From: an uncultured Bacilli bacterium
GTDB taxonomy: Bacteria > Bacillota_I > Bacilli_A > RF39 > UBA660
NCBI GenBank assembly: GCA_947630195.1
Contig: CANRGQ010000047.1
Location: forward strand, 1 to 10,256
Length of the DNA stretch: 10,256 bases
Reading direction: 5' to 3'
This document shows positions 1-7,180 of the stretch, in pieces; positions within the stretch are counted from its first letter, which is position 1; each line of letters starts with the position of its first letter. Made by a program: the position numbers and the translations under genes. Below the pieces are notes generated by a model. That model ran no database searches, was not told the DNA's origin, and saw only the letters and a program-made list of their open reading frames with translations.

Positions 1-1
1 C

Positions 2-100
2 AAAATATTAAAATCAAATGGAATAGATTTCAAATTTGAAAAATACAATATACAAGAAATTAAAACATTACGAACAATGTTAAATAATATAGGTATATGA
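2..100 (+). CDS. 3' end of an unidentified protein (partial)
   Basis: This reading frame is open from the left edge of the window to a TGA stop at 98-100 and encodes 32 residues ending in LRTMLNNIGI. The composition (Lys, Ile and Asn rich, with spaced hydrophobics) looks like a real protein C-terminus rather than random translation, and it lies on the same strand as rarA. The product cannot be recognised from so short a tail, and there is no motif to name. It is followed by a weak hairpin and then by the rarA promoter, so it is probably a separate transcription unit. The main doubt is whether it is coding at all. Confidence 0.4.
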   Translation, partial: KILKSNGIDFKFEKYNIQEIKTLRTMLNNIGI

Positions 101-116
101 TTATACAAAACAAAAA

Positions 117-160
117 TCACCATAAAGCCTTATAAACACTGGGCCAAAGGGTGACTTTTT
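117..160 (+). terminator. possible Rho-independent terminator after the upstream partial gene
   Basis: TCACC at 117-121 can pair with GGTGA at 150-154, and a short T-tract follows at 156-160. The loop is long (28 nt) with only minor internal GCC/GGC pairing, so this is a weak candidate. Its position between a stop codon and a new promoter is what makes it plausible. Confidence 0.3.
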
Positions 161-201
161 ATTTCATTAACTGTCAAACTCGGGTTATAACACATAATTA
201 T

Positions 202-229
202 TTAATAAATTAGTTATTTTTGATATAAT
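202..229 (+). promoter_or_regulatory. sigma-A-type promoter of rarA-gpsA
   Basis: A perfect -10 TATAAT lies at 224-229 and is preceded by TG at 221-222, giving the extended -10 TGATATAAT. A 4/6 match to the -35 (TTAATA, 202-207) sits 16 nt upstream. Transcription should begin near 236. The purine-rich AGAGGT at 230-235 is therefore probably not in the mRNA and is not the ribosome binding site. Confidence 0.65.
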
Positions 230-263
230 AGAGGTAATTAATTATTTAGAAAGATTGATGTTT

Positions 264-1463
264 ATGGAAATTTTAGCAGATAAATTAAGACCGCAAAAAT
301 TAAGTGATGTTATCGGACAAGATCATTTAATAGGGAAAGATAAAATATTAACTAATTTAGTGAAAAATAAAAAGATATTTTCCATGATTTTATATGGTAA
401 TCCTGGTACGGGTAAAACAAGTATTGCTTATGCCTTAAGTAAAGAACTCGGAATGAGAACGAAGTTTTTAAATGCGACGATGAGTAAAAAAGAAGATTTT
501 GATAATGCAATTGAAGAAGCCAAGTTCTATGGGGATACCATTGTTGTAGTGGATGAAATTCACCGGATGAATAAAGATAAACAAGATATCCTTCTTCCTT
601 ATATTGAAAAAGGAACGATTATTTTAATTGGTTTAACTACTTCCAATCCTTACTATAAAATTAATCCCGCCATTAGAAGTCGTTGTCAAATATTTTCTTT
701 ACACGATTTAACTAATGAAGATATTATTAAGGTTTTAAGTAAAGCTACTAAATCATTAGAAGGTATTAAAATAAATAAAAAGACTTTAGAGTATATAGCT
801 TCCCTTTCTAGTGGGGATGTCAGGAGTGCTTTAAATCTTTTAGAAGTATCTTACTACTCTACTTCTAATCATGAGGTGAGTATTGAAACCGTTAAAAATA
901 TTAATTCGAAACCGGTATTTTTACATGATAAAAATGAAGATGGCCATTACGATGTTTTAAGTGCTTTACAAAAGTCAATTCGTGGTAGTGATGTTGATGC
1001 GACGATTCATTATGTGGCTCGTTTAATTGAAGCGGAAGACATCGATAGTATTATAAGAAGATTATCTGTTATTGCTTATGAAGATATCGGACTTGCTAAT
1101 CCGGGAATTGGACCAAGACTTGATGCCGCCGTGGAGGCTGCTTTAAGAGTAGGACTTCCAGAAGCCCGAATACCTCTTGCCGAGATTGCGATTGAAATGG
1201 CTTTATCTCCTAAAAGCAACAGTGCTATTATGGCAATTGATAAAGCCCTAGAGGACATTCATAAAGGAAATATCGGGACAGTTCCAAGTCATATTAAAAA
1301 TGGTAATCCTAATTATTTATATCCGCATAATTTTCCTAACGATTGGGTTAAACAAGAATATTTACCAGAAAAATTAAGAGGAACTAAATACTATATACCA
1401 AAAAATAATTTAATTGAAAATAATTTAAATAAAGTCCATAAAGAAATGAAGGGTGAAAAATGA
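264..1463 (+). CDS. rarA: RarA/MgsA replication-associated recombination ATPase (AAA+)
   Basis: Cytoplasmic AAA+ ATPase of the RarA/MgsA/WRNIP1 family, which acts at stalled replication forks and single-strand gaps and interacts with SSB. Counting from the ATG at 264, the sequence shows Walker A GNPGTGKT (45-52), Walker B VVVDEIH (94-100), a sensor-1 motif TTSNP (125-129) and an arginine finger within RSR (138-140). The C-terminal half carries the family oligomerisation region, with YEDIGLANP, EAARIPLAE-type and SPKSNSA segments. The length of 399 residues is close to the usual size of about 420. The frame is open to TTG 255 and ATG 258. I prefer ATG 264 because it yields the family-like N-terminus MEILADKLRP and stands about 10 nt from the weak AGAAAG site. 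The stop overlaps the gpsA start by 4 bp. Confidence 0.95.
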   Translation: MEILADKLRPQKLSDVIGQDHLIGKDKILTNLVKNKKIFSMILYGNPGTGKTSIAYALSKELGMRTKFLNATMSKKEDFDNAIEEAKFYGDTIVVVDEIHRMNKDKQDILLPYIEKGTIILIGLTTSNPYYKINPAIRSRCQIFSLHDLTNEDIIKVLSKATKSLEGIKINKKTLEYIASLSSGDVRSALNLLEVSYYSTSNHEVSIETVKNINSKPVFLHDKNEDGHYDVLSALQKSIRGSDVDATIHYVARLIEAEDIDSIIRRLSVIAYEDIGLANPGIGPRLDAAVEAALRVGLPEARIPLAEIAIEMALSPKSNSAIMAIDKALEDIHKGNIGTVPSHIKNGNPNYLYPHNFPNDWVKQEYLPEKLRGTKYYIPKNNLIENNLNKVHKEMKGEK

Positions 1464-2437
1464 AAATAACAATTATGGGTACGGGTGCCTATAGTTTAGG
1501 CATTGCAAAACTTCTTTCCAAAGATGAAAATAAAGAGATAATGCTTTGGACGGAAAATGAAGAAAATTTAAAAGAATTTAGAGAAACGCATCAAGTAAAA
1601 AGAATATTTGAAGATGTTGTATTTGATGATAATATAAAGATTACAGATAGCTTCAAAGAAGCTATGGAAAGTACAGATTTAATCTTTATGATACCAGCGG
1701 CGAAATATATAAAGGCCACTGCCGAAAATATCAAACCATATTATCATAATGCGCCAATATGTATAGCTTCAAAAGGAATTGATGAGGCTACTTTAAGTCC
1801 TTTATCCGTACTCGTTAAAAACATCTTACATACGAATAATATTTGTGTAATATCCGGACCAACTTTTGCGATTGACTTAATTCATGGAGAACCAGCAGCT
1901 TTGGCGATTGCGGGTTATAATAAAAAATGCACTAATTTTATTAAAAGCACCTTAGAAAATGATACCTTAAAATTAAGAGTATCTTCCGATATTATTGGAA
2001 TTCAATTATGTGGGAGTATTAAAAATATTATTGCCATTGCGGCCGGTATTTTAAAAGGTTTAGGTTATTCCGAATCTACTCAAGCTTTCTTAATTAATGA
2101 ATCCTTACATGATATGAAAAATATTATTTATGCTCTAGGAGGCAAAAAGAAAACTATTTTATCTTTTGCGGGCATTGGGGACTTACTTCTTACTTGTTCT
2201 AGTCCGAAAAGTAGAAACTACTCTTTTGGTTATGTCATAGGGAGTACTAAGGATAAAAAAGAAATAGATAAGTATTTAAAAGAAAATACCGTTGAGGGTT
2301 ATTATACTTTAAATTCTATTTATCTTATGCTAAATAAAAAAGGAGTAAGTATACCCCTTATTACCTTAATATATAATATTGTATGTGAGGGAATGGACCC
2401 CAGTATGTTAGCCTCATTTCTTATCAGTAAAAAGTAA
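1460..2437 (+). CDS. gpsA: NAD(P)H-dependent glycerol-3-phosphate dehydrogenase
   Basis: Reduces dihydroxyacetone phosphate to sn-glycerol 3-phosphate, the backbone for membrane phospholipids; cytoplasmic. At 325 residues it has normal length. The Rossmann nucleotide loop is MGTGAYSLG (6-14). Other family landmarks are ASKGID (103-108, Lys105), GPTFA (133-137), the catalytic-lysine segment CGSIKNIIAIAAG (184-196, Lys188), AGIGDLLLT (237-245, Asp241) and SRN (251-253). Two places depart from the textbook enzyme: GAGSWG is GTGAYS, and the usual TRG of the alpha-helical domain is NES (213-215). The key catalytic residues are present, so I expect an active enzyme. The start overlaps the rarA stop (ATGA), with AAGGGTG just upstream as the ribosome binding site, implying translational coupling. 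The 3' end overlaps convergent tcdA by 24 bp. Confidence 0.93.
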   Translation: MKITIMGTGAYSLGIAKLLSKDENKEIMLWTENEENLKEFRETHQVKRIFEDVVFDDNIKITDSFKEAMESTDLIFMIPAAKYIKATAENIKPYYHNAPICIASKGIDEATLSPLSVLVKNILHTNNICVISGPTFAIDLIHGEPAALAIAGYNKKCTNFIKSTLENDTLKLRVSSDIIGIQLCGSIKNIIAIAAGILKGLGYSESTQAFLINESLHDMKNIIYALGGKKKTILSFAGIGDLLLTCSSPKSRNYSFGYVIGSTKDKKEIDKYLKENTVEGYYTLNSIYLMLNKKGVSIPLITLIYNIVCEGMDPSMLASFLISKK

Positions 2438-3091
2438 TTTATTAATAATATAATCGGTTATTAATAAACCTGCTATACCTGGAGAAGTAATTAAAGAATT
2501 TACTTTTCTTTTTTTAATTGGTAAAGATTCATTATAAACAACGGTTATTTTACCTAAAATGTTCTCATCTTTAACTTTTTTTCTTAAGATTTTAGCGACC
2601 GGGTCTCCTTTAGTTTTATCTAAAGTAGTTATTTTTATATGGGAGGCATCTACTCTATTACCCATACCCATCGCACAAATTATTTCGATATTATTCTTTT
2701 TAGCAAACTTAATTAATTCTAATTTTGTATTTAAGGTATCACAAGCGTCAATTATGAAGTCATAATCCTTATCTAGATTATTTATATTACTTTTATCTAA
2801 AAACTCCTCTAAAGCGTTAATTTTGATGTTTTCATCTATTTCTTGTGCTAAAGTATTAGCAACTTCTACTTTAGGTAGTCCTAAAGTCTTTTTCGTAGCT
2901 ACTAATTGTCTATTTAAATTAGATAATTCTACTTTATCATTATCAATAACCGTAATATTTTTAAAACCACTTCTAATTAAAGATACAAAAGTAAAACTAC
3001 CTACTCCTCCAATACCCACTAATAATATTTTCGTATTTTCTATCTTTTTTAAATTATCTATCCCAATTAAATTAATTATTCTTTCATACAT
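2414..3091 (-). CDS. tcdA: TcdA-type tRNA threonylcarbamoyladenosine dehydratase (ThiF/E1-like)
   Basis: E1-like ATP-dependent enzyme that cyclises the threonylcarbamoyl group of t6A37 in ANN-decoding tRNAs to ct6A; cytoplasmic. The sequence shows the ATP-binding loop GIGGVGS (26-32), the acidic residue ending TVID (50), SNLNRQ (57-62) and DACDTLNTK (115-123). It also has the TcdA-type signatures MGNRVDAS (143-150) and TKGDPVAKILRKKVK (160-174). The last two favour TcdA over ThiF, MoeB or HesA. At 225 residues it is somewhat shorter than characterised homologues (about 250-270), mainly at the termini, but the core is complete. The start ATG is preceded by GGTGGTG at suitable spacing. That site directly follows the T-tract of the upstream RNA gene, so expression may depend partly on read-through from it. 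The 3' end overlaps gpsA. Confidence 0.9.
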   Translation of the reverse strand: MYERIINLIGIDNLKKIENTKILLVGIGGVGSFTFVSLIRSGFKNITVIDNDKVELSNLNRQLVATKKTLGLPKVEVANTLAQEIDENIKINALEEFLDKSNINNLDKDYDFIIDACDTLNTKLELIKFAKKNNIEIICAMGMGNRVDASHIKITTLDKTKGDPVAKILRKKVKDENILGKITVVYNESLPIKKRKVNSLITSPGIAGLLITDYIINKLLFTDKK

Positions 3092-3104
3092 ATATTACAC
3101 CACC

Positions 3105-3277
3105 AAAAAACCTAGAGGAAAGTTACTATGATAAAAGCCCGCTCTTCGCAGGTGGTAGGACACATATCGAGTATTAGGATCCTTACTATATACTGTAAGT
3201 CTTCAACACCACAAGATAATTAGTCCCCCATATTATCTATATAGTCGGTTTTATATGAATAACTAACCTTACTAGGT
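3105..3277 (-). ncRNA. ssrS: structured small RNA, probably 6S RNA
   Basis: About 170 nt with no open frame. The ends pair into a long closing stem: CCTAG, GG and AGTTA near 3276-3256 match TAACT, CC and CTAGG near 3126-3111, and a T6 tract at 3110-3105 follows, giving a terminator-like 3' end. Internal hairpins include AGATAAT/ATTATCT, CTTAC/GTAAG enclosed by GTGGT/ACCAC, and CCTGC/GCGGG. An extended -10 promoter lies 7 nt upstream of the inferred 5' end. Size, end-pairing and own promoter and terminator fit 6S RNA, which sequesters RNA polymerase holoenzyme. From memory, a Bacillus subtilis 6S gene lies in the same tcdA/rarA neighbourhood. The interior folds into several short hairpins rather than the ideal rod with a central bubble, so another structured RNA or a tcdA leader is possible. 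Confidence 0.6.
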
Positions 3278-3283
3278 ATTTAT

Positions 3284-3312
3284 ATTATATCATACCTAAT
3301 TTTATTTATACA
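3284..3312 (-). promoter_or_regulatory. extended -10 promoter of the putative 6S RNA
   Basis: On the minus strand a perfect TATAAT (3289-3284) is preceded by TGA, giving TGATATAAT as in the rarA promoter. The -35 region (TGTATA at a 17-nt spacing) is poor, so recognition would rest on the extended -10. It begins only a few bases after the stop codon of the last small paralog, with no terminator visible in between. Confidence 0.6.
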
Positions 3313-3317
3313 CTATA

Positions 3318-3797
3318 TTACTTAGATTTGACACTTTTTTCTGTATTAAAACATTCATTTAAGTATTCAATGATATCTTCTATTCTGAATCCTTCTCTAA
3401 TTAAGATATCGACATTATGCATAATACTAGAATAATAAGTCGCAATTATTTTTAAAGTATGAATACTTATTATTCTATTTTTTAAACCATTTTTAGGACA
3501 AGTACTTACTTTATATTTGATATCTTCATCTATTATTTTTTCAATTTTTAAAAAACAAGCCCCATAATAAATAATATAAGTATTATCATTAACTTCCCCA
3601 TTATTCTTTAAATATTCATCACATATTGTAGTTAATATTTCAATACATTTATAATCCATACCCATAGTTTTATCTATGGTAGCTAGTTCCTTTTCTTTAT
3701 CCATCGCATTATAAACAAAAACATTTCTTAGCCATCTTTCACATTCCGGATTTAAGAAAAATTCATAATATTTAAGCATTCCTTCATTCTTTTTCAT
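3318..3797 (-). CDS. small protein of a four-member tandem paralog family (copy 4)
   Basis: I do not recognise this 159-residue protein. It has no signal peptide or transmembrane segment and looks cytoplasmic and mostly helical. Its N-terminus YYEFFLNPECERWLRNVF matches the motif of the other three genes (F-L-S/N-x-E-x-x-x-W-L-x-x-x-F). It also shares the dedicated segment D-x-x-M-G-M/L-D-Y with copy 3, which is its closest relative here. The C-terminus (EGFRIEDIIEYLNECF) parallels the hydrophobic terminal helix of copies 1 and 2. The start overlaps the stop of copy 3 by one base (TAATG), implying translational coupling, with AAGAAGGT as the ribosome binding site inside the preceding gene. 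It is the last gene of the operon and lacks the Lys-x-Arg tail seen at the ends of the other copies. Confidence 0.8.
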   Translation of the reverse strand: MKKNEGMLKYYEFFLNPECERWLRNVFVYNAMDKEKELATIDKTMGMDYKCIEILTTICDEYLKNNGEVNDNTYIIYYGACFLKIEKIIDEDIKYKVSTCPKNGLKNRIISIHTLKIIATYYSSIMHNVDILIREGFRIEDIIEYLNECFNTEKSVKSK

Positions 3798-4240
3798 TAT
3801 CTTACCTTCTTTATTTCATTTTTATTTACTTTATCACTAGCATATTCTACTAATCTACTTAAACTAATTGTCTTTTTCGTAATAATATCAGCATTACAAC
3901 TAGTTGATACTAAATATGATATCTTATCATCATCTTTTATATATTCAATTACTTCTAAATTTATAAAAGAACTACCTTCTAAAATATTATAAGTACTTCT
4001 TAAAGTATCTTCATAACAGTGAACATCATCACTTTTATTTTCATTTAAAAAATCTTTTATTACTTTCACAAATACTCTCAAATTTATATAATCTAGTCCC
4101 ATATCTTCATTTATATAAGCAATTTTTTTACTTTGATAATCAAGGGGATATATAAATATTCTTTTTAACCATTCATTATATTCATTACTTAAAAAGTATT
4201 CATATATATTTTGTTTTTCCTTGTTGTTATTATTTTCCAT
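3797..4240 (-). CDS. small protein of a four-member tandem paralog family (copy 3)
   Basis: Unrecognised 147-residue protein, likely cytoplasmic. After a short polar Asn/Lys-rich N-terminus it has YFLSNEYNEWLKRIF (positions about 15-29), the shared family motif. INEDMGLDY then aligns with IDKTMGMDY of copy 4. It ends in KKVR, whose codons (AAG AAG GTA AGA) double as the ribosome binding site of copy 4. Its own ribosome binding site is AAAGGATG, a few bases before the ATG and 14 nt after copy 2. It is shorter than copies 1 and 2 because the C-terminal helix corresponding to their LINDLQI region is missing. There is no catalytic motif, and the function is unknown. Confidence 0.8.
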   Translation of the reverse strand: MENNNNKEKQNIYEYFLSNEYNEWLKRIFIYPLDYQSKKIAYINEDMGLDYINLRVFVKVIKDFLNENKSDDVHCYEDTLRSTYNILEGSSFINLEVIEYIKDDDKISYLVSTSCNADIITKKTISLSRLVEYASDKVNKNEIKKVR

Positions 4241-4254
4241 TTAATCATCCTTTT

Positions 4255-4815
4255 CTATCTTCCTTTAGAAGATTGTTTTTCTTTAATATCTTTATTTATG
4301 ACATAAGCATAAGCTATTTGTAAATCATTAATAATTACTTCTCTATCTATTCCTTTACTTTCTAATTCATTAATGGTTTTAATAATCGCATTTAAAGTTT
4401 CATCTTCCTCATTTTTCTTGTTTAAAGAGACATACTCTCTTAATTTATTTATATCAATGAGAGGAAATCTTACTTGAGTTTTATCTTCTAGTTTTGTTAC
4501 AAGATAACTACTAATTACTGGATTATAACTTTTTAAATCATCATTAGTTAGTTTTGTTACTTCTATATACATATCATTATAAGTAAAATTGTAATAATAA
4601 CAAAAGGGATAATTTTGATAATGATAGTAATTATTTAGATAGTAATCTTTTTCTTCTGGAGAGGCTAAATCACTTTTTAAATACTCTTCAACATACTTAA
4701 ATAAAAGTTTAAATTTATTCATATCATATTCAACTTGTAAAACTACATTAATTTCCCTAGAAAACAATCTATTTAACCAATTACTATATTCTTCACTTAA
4801 AAATTCTTCTTGCAT
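4255..4815 (-). CDS. small protein of a four-member tandem paralog family (copy 2)
   Basis: Unrecognised 186-residue protein, close in sequence to copy 1 along its whole length, so a recent duplication. Shared blocks are MQEEFLSEEYSNWLNRLFS at the N-terminus, FKYVEEYLKSDL (about 34-45), a region with FTYND and EDKTQ, PLIDINKLREYV, and the C-terminal helix REVIINDLQIAYAYVINKD. A short Tyr-rich insert (NNYYHYQNYPFCYYYN, about 64-79) is absent from copy 1. It starts 3 nt after the copy 1 stop. Its ribosome binding site AAGGAAGG is formed by the last codons of copy 1. No enzymatic motif, signal peptide or membrane helix is visible. Confidence 0.82.
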   Translation of the reverse strand: MQEEFLSEEYSNWLNRLFSREINVVLQVEYDMNKFKLLFKYVEEYLKSDLASPEEKDYYLNNYYHYQNYPFCYYYNFTYNDMYIEVTKLTNDDLKSYNPVISSYLVTKLEDKTQVRFPLIDINKLREYVSLNKKNEEDETLNAIIKTINELESKGIDREVIINDLQIAYAYVINKDIKEKQSSKGR

Positions 4816-4818
4816 ATT

Positions 4819-5346
4819 TTACCTTCCTTTAGTGTATTTTTCTTTAGTATCTTTATTAACCATATAAGCATAAACTATTTGTAAATCATTAATAAGAACT
4901 TCTCTTTTTATTCCTTCATTTTCCAGTTTATTAACAGTTTGAATAATGGTATATAAAGCTTTATCTTCTTCTTTTTTACTATTAATTAAAACATATTCTC
5001 TTACTTTATTTATATCAATAAAAGGGACATTTAATTTTGTTTTATCTTCAACTTTTAAAATATGATAACCAGTAATTTCTAATTTGTGTCTCCTTAAATC
5101 AACACCTTGTAAAATTTTTATTTCAATATCCTTGTTATTATAAGTAAAATCATAAGTTAAATAACGTGTATTTAAATAATAATCTTTGACATTTTTAGGA
5201 ACTAAATCACTATTTAAATATTCTTCAATGTATTTAAATAAGATATTAAATTTTTGTCTTTCATCTTTATTAAAGACATCATTAGCGTTACTAAACAAAT
5301 TATTTAACCAATTAGTATATTCTTCACTTAAAAATTCTTCTTGCAT
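4819..5346 (-). CDS. small protein of a four-member tandem paralog family (copy 1)
   Basis: Unrecognised 175-residue protein and the first gene of the four-gene operon. The N-terminus MQEEFLSEEYTNWLNNLFS defines the family motif. The rest alternates charged helices (FKYIEEYLNSDL, REVLINDLQIVYAYMVNKD) with a short strand-rich middle (YLTYDFTYNNKDIEIKIL). It has no signal peptide, membrane span, cysteine pattern or nucleotide-binding loop. AGAGG lies about 6 nt before the ATG, and a promoter with consensus TATAAT lies just upstream. The C-terminal codons for KGR form the ribosome binding site of copy 2. The upstream HerA-type gene is separated by a terminator, so physical adjacency alone does not show a shared job. 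A regulatory, immunity-like or phage-response role would be guesswork. Confidence 0.82.
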   Translation of the reverse strand: MQEEFLSEEYTNWLNNLFSNANDVFNKDERQKFNILFKYIEEYLNSDLVPKNVKDYYLNTRYLTYDFTYNNKDIEIKILQGVDLRRHKLEITGYHILKVEDKTKLNVPFIDINKVREYVLINSKKEEDKALYTIIQTVNKLENEGIKREVLINDLQIVYAYMVNKDTKEKYTKGR

Positions 5347-5371
5347 AGATATCCTCTTTTCTTAAGATATT

Positions 5372-5400
5372 ATTATATTAGAAAATTTAAAAAAAAGCAA
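5372..5400 (-). promoter_or_regulatory. promoter of the four-paralog operon, overlapping the upstream terminator
   Basis: On the minus strand a perfect TATAAT (5377-5372) lies 17 nt after TTGCTT (5400-5395), a 3/6 match to the -35 box. TTGCTT is itself part of the terminator hairpin arm and T-tract of the HerA-type gene. Transcription would begin near 5365, leaving a leader of about 18 nt that contains AGAGG before the ATG at 5346. Confidence 0.55.
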
Positions 5401-5412
5401 CAAAGTTGCTTT
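5389..5412 (-). terminator. Rho-independent terminator of the surface-protein/HerA operon
   Basis: AAAGCAAC (minus strand, 5412-5405 side) pairs perfectly with GTTGCTTT (5401-5394 side) around a three-base loop and is followed by a T8 tract ending at 5389. The hairpin starts within the stop codon of the HerA-type gene. Confidence 0.85.
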
Positions 5413-7162
5413 AATTCCAACATTTAGAAACATCACAGTTAGATGAATATGGCATTGGGTTAGGCATTTCTAATTTTACTATCATTGGTATTTTAAAGGC
5501 CCCGCCAAAACCAACACAAGTACCAGGTTGTAATATCTTTTGTTTTTCGACGATATCGGAAGAAATATTTGGAAGCATTTCCTCAATATATTTAATATCT
5601 AAGGGGTGGGTCATTTTAAAGATTAAGAAGTTTGAACATTGCGCAATAACGGTATCCGATATTTCCACTGGTCTTTGACTAATAATATCTAAAATTACGC
5701 CATATTTACGGCCTTCTTTAGCAATACGGTCAAAGATATTATAGCCAATTAAGAAAGTATCCGTATCTTTTTGAATATATCTATGGGCTTCTTCTAAGAA
5801 TAAATGGAACGGAATACTCGCTCTTTTTTCTAAACCTTTCGAAAATTCAAAGATAATTCGACAGAATATTTTAACGATTACTTTGGCATAAACATCATCA
5901 ATATCTTCTAAGTTAATATTAATTATTTGGGCTTTTTTATCCCCTTTCATAACTAGTGATGAGATAAATTCCGGAACCGGAACAAATTTACTACCCGTAA
6001 AATAATTACCGACTTTACTCGTCATTAAAGTATTAAGTCTAACCTTTAAGATAATGGAATCGCCATATAAGTTTTCATTATTTTGAAAACCTTCACTAAT
6101 TAAAGTAAATTCTAAAGCATTAGCAAAATCTTTTAAAGTATAATAAGCTTCATCTGGTTCTTTAAATTCCACGGTATCTTCTACAATATGTTTTAAAATA
6201 TAATCCGTAATTAAAACACTTTCCCCAAAATTACCATGGGAATCAATTTCAAAACATTCACTAAATACTCTTGTATATCCTACTCCGGGAATCGTACTAT
6301 TAAAGTTAAATTCCGGCGTATTACATACTTCAATTACTCTAAATATTTCATTTTTCTTATTGGCCGTTGTTTCATTAGAGAATAATATGGCAAGTAAGGC
6401 TTTCGCAATTAAATGATTTTTAAGTTTTCGACTTTCTTCATTTTCTTGACTAAAAATTCTGGCTAGTTTAATGGTATTTTCAATAATTGGTAGTTGGGAA
6501 TGGGTAGATGCTTGTAATAAAAGAGCCCAGTCATCTAAATTTAAGAGATGTAAAGGAATATCTAATAAGAAGTCCCCATCTTCTTCTTTAGGATTAGTGG
6601 TAATAAATTTATATTCATAATTAGGATTAATTTTATTTAACGCACTAAAAGCATTTTTATATTCCCCATAAGCATCAAAGATAAATAGATTAGCCTTCAT
6701 TGGATTCATCGCCGGATTAGAGAAAATATTTTGGACAATCCTTGATACCCCACAAGATTTACCAGATCCTGAGTTACCAAATATCGCTAAATGATTAGAA
6801 AATAAATCATTGATATTGGGACAAACTTTAAAATTCTTATAAATAGCTGATTCCCCTAGAATAAAGGATTTAGCATCATAAGTTCCTACTAATTCCATTA
6901 ATTCTTCCCCATTAATAATTCTAATGGTAGAGGATAATAATGGTTTTCTTAAAACACCATTTAAATATCTTTTACCTTGATATTCTCCTAAAAAACGAAT
7001 TTTAATAATATCATCATTTAACTCAATTACTTCTCCTAATATTCTTTGATTGGGTGCTTCAAATATAACATGAACATTCATTAAATCTGATACCACATCT
7101 CTTTGCATTTTATTTTCTACATGTGCTATATTATCACTAATATAAAGTATTTTTCCAAACAT
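5411..7162 (-). CDS. HerA-type DNA translocase/helicase ATPase (HAS-barrel plus DUF87)
   Basis: A 583-residue cytoplasmic FtsK/HerA-superfamily ATPase, a family that forms hexameric rings translocating double-stranded DNA. Residues about 1-90 form an N-terminal HAS-barrel-like domain. Walker A is GNSGSGKS (129-136), with the downstream FIFDAYGEYKN typical of HerA (161-170). Walker B is LFLEEAH (454-460), followed by EGRKYG (about 483-488, likely arginine finger) and the ISQRP sensor (about 494-498). AGAGGT precedes the ATG at about 8 nt. The gene lies 18 nt after the surface-protein gene, so the two form an operon. In archaea HerA partners the NurA nuclease, and in bacterial defence loci it partners SIR2 or DUF4297 proteins. 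None of these is visible here, so its substrate and partner are unknown. A chromosome-maintenance role is as likely as defence. Confidence 0.88.
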   Translation of the reverse strand: MFGKILYISDNIAHVENKMQRDVVSDLMNVHVIFEAPNQRILGEVIELNDDIIKIRFLGEYQGKRYLNGVLRKPLLSSTIRIINGEELMELVGTYDAKSFILGESAIYKNFKVCPNINDLFSNHLAIFGNSGSGKSCGVSRIVQNIFSNPAMNPMKANLFIFDAYGEYKNAFSALNKINPNYEYKFITTNPKEEDGDFLLDIPLHLLNLDDWALLLQASTHSQLPIIENTIKLARIFSQENEESRKLKNHLIAKALLAILFSNETTANKKNEIFRVIEVCNTPEFNFNSTIPGVGYTRVFSECFEIDSHGNFGESVLITDYILKHIVEDTVEFKEPDEAYYTLKDFANALEFTLISEGFQNNENLYGDSIILKVRLNTLMTSKVGNYFTGSKFVPVPEFISSLVMKGDKKAQIININLEDIDDVYAKVIVKIFCRIIFEFSKGLEKRASIPFHLFLEEAHRYIQKDTDTFLIGYNIFDRIAKEGRKYGVILDIISQRPVEISDTVIAQCSNFLIFKMTHPLDIKYIEEMLPNISSDIVEKQKILQPGTCVGFGGAFKIPMIVKLEMPNPMPYSSNCDVSKCWN

Positions 7163-7180
7163 TTTTAATTACCTCTATTT

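Noticed and set aside
160..195. Odd sequence with GTTATAAC palindrome upstream of rarA as an attachment site or operator
   Set aside because: The palindrome is only 8 bp and AT-rich, there is no second copy in the window, and the rarA promoter lies separately downstream. There is not enough to support a call.
2559..3131. Plus-strand open frames opposite tcdA and reaching into the RNA region
   Set aside because: They mirror the conserved TcdA coding sequence. Promoter, ribosome binding site and motifs all support the minus strand.
3105..3300. T-box or metabolite riboswitch in front of tcdA
   Set aside because: The T-box AGGGTGG-x-ACCGCG core and the cores of the SAM, lysine, glycine and M-box classes that I can recall are not present on the minus strand. 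The paired ends and size fit 6S RNA better.
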